Shown piece by piece: positions 14,934-15,690 of a DNA stretch of 15,690 bases (the first letter of the stretch is position 1; each line of letters begins with the position of its first letter). Under the pieces are notes generated by a model that saw only the letters and a program-made list of their open reading frames with translations, was not told the origin of the DNA and did not search any database. The stretch comes from an uncultured Muribaculaceae bacterium. GTDB taxonomy: Bacteria; Bacteroidota; Bacteroidia; Bacteroidales; Muribaculaceae. The stretch covers positions 1 through 15,690 of the forward strand of contig CAJUMR010000049.1 of assembly GCA_910587475.1 (NCBI GenBank), given 5' to 3'. A program made the translations under genes and the position numbers.

Positions 14934-15365
14934 TCAACGCGATGATGATTGTCCGCCGTACTCGCCTGCGGCGTCGAAACACGGGCAGACCTTTGCCGCA
15001 AACTCGCGGTGGCCGTGGACGCTTGCCCGGGGATATGTCGCCTTGAGGCGTGCAACAAGCTCAGCCAAAGTCTGCCGCTGTGGGGCTGTGCGGGTGTCGG
15101 ATGGTTTTCCATCGCGATCGAGGCCGCCGACATAGGCGACGCCGATCGATCTGTCGTTATGGCCGAGACAATGTGCGCCGACATATGCGTCTGGTCTCCC
15201 CTGCTCCAACGTTCCGTCGATAGCGACAAGATAATGGTAGCCGATGGTCTCGAAGCCACGTTGAAGATGGTAGCGGCGTATGTCGTCGACATGCAGATCG
15301 CGGCCGGCAGGTGTGGCTGTACAATGAATGATGATCTCTGTGATCGGTTTGCTGAATTTTTTCAT
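14934..15365 (-). CDS. N-acetylmuramoyl-L-alanine amidase, T7-lysozyme-like (Amidase_2)
   Basis: 143 residues from the ATG at 15365. It cleaves the bond between MurNAc and L-alanine in peptidoglycan. The Amidase_2/PGRP fold is plain: IIIHCTATPAGRD (11-23) with zinc ligand His14; GYHYLVAIDG (42-51) with Tyr43; HCLGHNDRSIGVAYVGG (65-81); and HGHREFAAKVCPCFDA (117-132), giving zinc ligands His119 and Cys127 and catalytic Lys125, in the spacing of T7 lysozyme. No signal peptide is seen, as in phage endolysins, so export would need a holin or another route. Such small phage-type amidases are common in Bacteroidales chromosomes, often near mobile elements. The longer frame back to 15464 reads through the promoter and is rejected. 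It forms a two-gene unit with the spanin-like lipoprotein. Confidence 0.92.
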   Translation of the reverse strand: MKKFSKPITEIIIHCTATPAGRDLHVDDIRRYHLQRGFETIGYHYLVAIDGTLEQGRPDAYVGAHCLGHNDRSIGVAYVGGLDRDGKPSDTRTAPQRQTLAELVARLKATYPRASVHGHREFAAKVCPCFDAAGEYGGQSSSR

Positions 15366-15401
15366 AGGTCTGTAGTTTTTTAATAAGTGAATAAACTGAT
15401 G

Positions 15402-15409
15402 CAAAATTA
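15402..15409 (-). promoter_or_regulatory. -7 promoter box for the amidase gene
   Basis: The minus strand reads TAATTTTG, a full match to TAnnTTTG, about 37 nt before the amidase ATG. A TTTG at 15436-15439 is the nearest -33 candidate but is 26 nt away, longer than the usual 19-21, so the promoter may be weak or need an activator. Confidence 0.4.
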
Positions 15410-15557
15410 CAACCGTCCGCCCATTGGCTGACCCGCAAAAACGGACATACGGCCGATATAACATATGTGAAAAGATAAAAACTGCACCATAGCATCCACT
15501 CGATCAACGATATAAGCCCGACGGAGGATAAAAAAGATATCGCGACGGAATAAAAAA

Positions 15558-15589
15558 CTTGCACAATTGAAAAAAAAAGTCTAACTTTG
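15558..15589 (+). promoter_or_regulatory. Promoter of tRNA-Ser
   Basis: CTTG (15558-15561), 20 nt, then TAACTTTG (15582-15589), matching the Bacteroides -33/-7 pattern. The tRNA 5' end follows about 50 nt later. Confidence 0.55.
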
Positions 15590-15639
15590 CATCGCAAAAG
15601 CAAGGACAGCGGTCTGAAGCTTCACGAACAACAACTTTA

Positions 15640-15690
15640 GGAGAGATGGCAGAGTGGTCGATTGCGGCGGTCTTGAAAACCGTTGAGGGT
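15640..15690 (+). tRNA. tRNA-Ser(UGA), 5' part, cut by the window end
   Basis: Begins GGAGAGATGGCAGAGTGG with the D-arm typical of serine tRNAs. The anticodon stem pairs 15667-15671 with 15679-15683 around the loop CTTGAAA, with anticodon TGA at 15674-15676, reading UCA. The long class II variable arm begins (GAGGGT) and the sequence then runs out of the window, so the T arm and acceptor 3' strand are not visible. Confidence 0.93.

Larger units (their letters stand above)
15366..15639. other. Intergenic region between the amidase and tRNA-Ser
   Basis: 274 bp, AT-rich, with divergent promoters: amidase -7 box at 15402-15409 and tRNA promoter at 15558-15589. A 10-bp palindrome TGAAGCTTCA lies at 15615-15624 in the tRNA leader. 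No gene is supported. Confidence 0.5.

Noticed and set aside
15366..15464. N-terminal extension of the amidase to 15464
   Set aside because: It would cover the -7 box, and the added residues are not part of the amidase fold, which begins right after the ATG at 15365.
15400..15690. Prophage or integrative element attachment at tRNA-Ser
   Set aside because: The amidase lies on the 5' side of the tRNA, while integration usually uses the 3' end, which is outside the window; no integrase or direct repeat is visible.

Overview
The window looks like a chromosomal segment of a gut Bacteroidales bacterium, most likely Muribaculaceae or a close relative. The evidence is the type V (FimA/Mfa1-type) fimbrial gene set, Bacteroidetes-style promoters (TTTG about 20 nt before TAnnTTTG), almost no Shine-Dalgarno sites, and DUF3575/DUF3868 proteins. 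The family assignment is an inference from general resemblance.

Layout. (1) 20-458, minus: a short RAYT-type (REP-associated) transposase remnant with its own consensus promoter. Its 3' end is built from a perfect 23-bp inverted repeat of GTCGCGAC palindromes. (2) 480-11233, minus: a six-gene fimbrial operon read right to left: DUF3575 outer-membrane barrel, DUF3868/OmpA-like/TPR periplasmic protein, Mfa1-type major fimbrillin, Mfa2/FimB-type anchor, a fimbrillin with a long hydrophilic C-terminal extension, and a 1163-residue putative tip adhesin. Its promoter lies near 11360-11393 and gives a leader of about 120 nt holding two stem-loops. A strong GC-rich hairpin plus T-rich tract lies between mfa1 and mfa2 and probably lets the major subunit outnumber the anchor and tip. 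(3) 11554-14521, plus: an EamA/DMT-family transporter, then NAD-dependent DNA ligase ligA, each with a promoter-like box. (4) 14481-15365, minus: a T7-lysozyme-like amidase followed 6 nt later by a small protein with an N-terminal lipobox and a C-terminal membrane helix, the topology of a unimolecular phage spanin. The small protein overlaps the 3' end of ligA convergently. (5) 15640 to the end, plus: the 5' part of tRNA-Ser(UGA), with a promoter in front.

How the genes work together. By family knowledge, fimbrillins cross the inner membrane as lipoproteins, are anchored in the outer membrane and are trimmed after an arginine. The three shaft/tip candidates here share a Ser-Arg-Ala motif 34-36 residues after the lipid cysteine, while the Mfa2 anchor lacks it at that place. 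The DUF3575 and DUF3868 products are probably envelope accessory or assembly factors. The points most worth a second look are the amidase/spanin-like pair, the operon's RNA structures, the pilin with the added C-terminal domain, the composition shift inside the tip gene, and the RAYT with repeats embedded in its coding frame.
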